Part shown: piece by piece, positions 62,856 through 64,000 of the stretch
Layout: each line of letters opens with the position of its first letter
How positions within the stretch are numbered: the stretch's first letter is position 1
Source of the DNA: a bacterium
Lineage (GTDB): Bacteria; Gemmatimonadota; Glassbacteria; GWA2-58-10
Direction: 5' to 3'
NCBI GenBank assembly: GCA_021372515.1
Contig: JAJFUG010000029.1
Span: 3,350-67,349, forward strand
DNA length: 64,000 bases
Translations under genes and position numbers: made by a program
The notes under the pieces: model-generated
The model's database searches: none
Seen by the model: only the letters and a program-made list of their open reading frames with translations
Told to the model about the DNA's origin: nothing

Positions 62856-64000
62856 ATTTTTCCAGCCTCCGGTAGAGGGCGCTGCGCGTGTAGCCCAGCT
62901 CGCGCGCGGCCTTGGAGATGTTGCCGCTGTGCTTTTCGATCGCTTTGCGGATCACCAGCCGCTCGACCCGGTCCATGTTGTAGTCCTCGAACACCAGGCC
63001 AGCGCTGTCGCGGCTCTCCTGCCCGGCGCAGGTGAAACTCTCGGGCGGCAGAAGGCTTTCCTCACTCAGGATCACCGCCCGCTCCACCGCGTGCCGCAGC
63101 TCGCGCACGTTGCCCGGCCAAGCGTAGCGCTTGAGCTTTTCCAGGGTGGCCGGGGCCAGACGCTTGGCGCTCTTGTGGTATTTGCGGCAGTAAAGGCCGA
63201 GGAAATGCTCCAGCAGCAGGGGCAGGTCGCCGGTGCGCTCGCGCAGCGGGGGAAGGTGGATTTCCACGGTGTTGACCCGGTAGAGAAGGTCCTGGCGGAA
63301 CTGGCCGCGCGCCACCTGGGCGTGGATGTCCTGGTTCGTGGCGCAGATCAGGCGCACATCCACCGGCAGCGGCTGGTTGGAGCCCAGGCGGGTCACGGTG
63401 CGGCGCTCCAGCACGGTGAGCAGCTTGGACTGCAGGGTGAGCGGGAGGTTCCCGATCTCGTCCAGGAACAGCGTCCCGCCCGAGGCGATCTCGAAGCGTC
63501 CGGCCCGCGCCTGACGGGCATCGGTGAAAGCGCCTTTCTCGTGCCCGAACAGCTCGCTCTCGAACAGGGTCTCGCTCACCGCGCCCATGTCCACCGAGAT
63601 GAACGCCTGGTCAGCGCGCCGCGACTGACGGTGCAGGGCGCGGGCGATCAACTCCTTGCCCGTGCCGTTCTCCCCCAGGATCAGCACATCGGCGTCCGTG
63701 CCCGCCACCTTGCCGATAGTCTCGAACACAGCCCGCATCGGGGCCGACACTCCCAGAAGGCCCAGGAACGGCCGGTCGAGGTCGGCGCTCAGTTGGCTCT
63801 GCTGCGAGCGCAGACGGCTCACCTCGCGGCGGGACAGACGCAACTGCATGGCCGCCGAGAGCGTGGCCAGCAGTTTCTCGTTGCGCCAGGGCTTGAGCAC
63901 GAAATCCACCGCCCCGGCCTTTATCGCCCGCACTGCCATGTCCACGTCGCCGAACGCCGTGATCAGGATCACCACCGCCTGGGGGTCGAGCTCCAGTATC
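62845..64000 (-). CDS. NtrC/NtrX-type sigma-54 response regulator, 5' end outside the window
   Basis: 385 visible residues; the frame stays open to base 64000, so the first part of the receiver is missing. The receiver end (ILITAFGDVDMAVRAIKAGAVDFVLKPW) is followed by an AAA+ domain: Walker A GENGTGKE, contact loop GAFTDA, Walker B LFLDEIGN, WPGNVREL, then a Fis-type helix-turn-helix (GNISKAARELGYTRSALYRR). GAFTDA departs from GAFTGA. It is paired with the kinase encoded directly downstream. Targets are unknown. Confidence 0.93.
   Translation of the reverse strand, partial: ILELDPQAVVILITAFGDVDMAVRAIKAGAVDFVLKPWRNEKLLATLSAAMQLRLSRREVSRLRSQQSQLSADLDRPFLGLLGVSAPMRAVFETIGKVAGTDADVLILGENGTGKELIARALHRQSRRADQAFISVDMGAVSETLFESELFGHEKGAFTDARQARAGRFEIASGGTLFLDEIGNLPLTLQSKLLTVLERRTVTRLGSNQPLPVDVRLICATNQDIHAQVARGQFRQDLLYRVNTVEIHLPPLRERTGDLPLLLEHFLGLYCRKYHKSAKRLAPATLEKLKRYAWPGNVRELRHAVERAVILSEESLLPPESFTCAGQESRDSAGLVFEDYNMDRVERLVIRKAIEKHSGNISKAARELGYTRSALYRRLEKYGL

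Noticed and set aside
1-64000. CRISPR array or phage gene cluster
   Set aside because: No regularly spaced direct repeats, cas-like genes, or phage structural genes were seen.

Overview
The window is a GC-rich stretch of a Gram-negative genome. It carries three TonB-dependent outer-membrane receptors, three PorV/PorQ-type outer-membrane barrels, a GDP-heptose (LPS or S-layer glycan) cluster and four sigma-54-type activators. TonB receptors with an N-terminal carboxypeptidase-regulatory-like domain, propeller-type sensor kinases and PorV proteins together point to the Fibrobacterota-Chlorobiota-Bacteroidota (FCB) group or a related candidate phylum. That placement is an inference, since no rRNA or ribosomal protein gene is present.

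The dominant theme is one module present three times. Its core is a TonB-dependent receptor, then a ~1,100-residue secreted protein with a fibronectin-like domain and a FlgD/T9SS-like C-terminus, then a PorV-like barrel. Module 1 (1-15895, + strand) is: propeller histidine kinase, NtrC-type regulator, sigma-54-like promoter, lone receiver, receptor, FlgD-tailed protein, PorV, GH28 hydrolase, GH36-like hydrolase. Module 2 (43593-29889, - strand) repeats the same six-gene order from kinase to PorV and ends in a strong terminator. Module 3 (58030-44548, - strand) is: clear sigma-54 promoter with an upstream dyad, beta-helix protein, receptor, FlgD-tailed protein, PorV, amidohydrolase, and a sigma-54 activator with a putative lectin-like domain inserted in a PAS domain. 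The set looks like polysaccharide-uptake loci without SusD, using a PorV partner and sigma-54 control. All three receptors have a canonical EF-hand loop exactly 46 residues from the C-terminus.

Between modules 1 and 2 (18.5-29.5 kb) lies an AT-richer island bounded by two nearly identical, inverted, decayed IS3-type remnants. It encodes a GT-C membrane glycosyltransferase, HddA, GmhA, GmhB, a transaldolase-like enzyme, a Gfo/Idh oxidoreductase, an HddC-like nucleotidyltransferase, a polyprenyl-phosphate glycosyltransferase and three methyltransferases. These add up to GDP-D-glycero-alpha-D-manno-heptose synthesis plus transfer of a lipid-linked sugar. A small membrane protein and a serine beta-lactamase-like hydrolase lie just before it. 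Two tRNA-Val(UAC)-like 3' halves, each followed by a terminator hairpin, sit near 18.3 and 44.2 kb.

The right end (58.5-64 kb) has an SGNH hydrolase with TPRs, an IS3 OrfA remnant, and an NtrY/NtrX-like kinase-regulator pair cut by the window end. Most other long open frames are GC-driven shadows of these genes.
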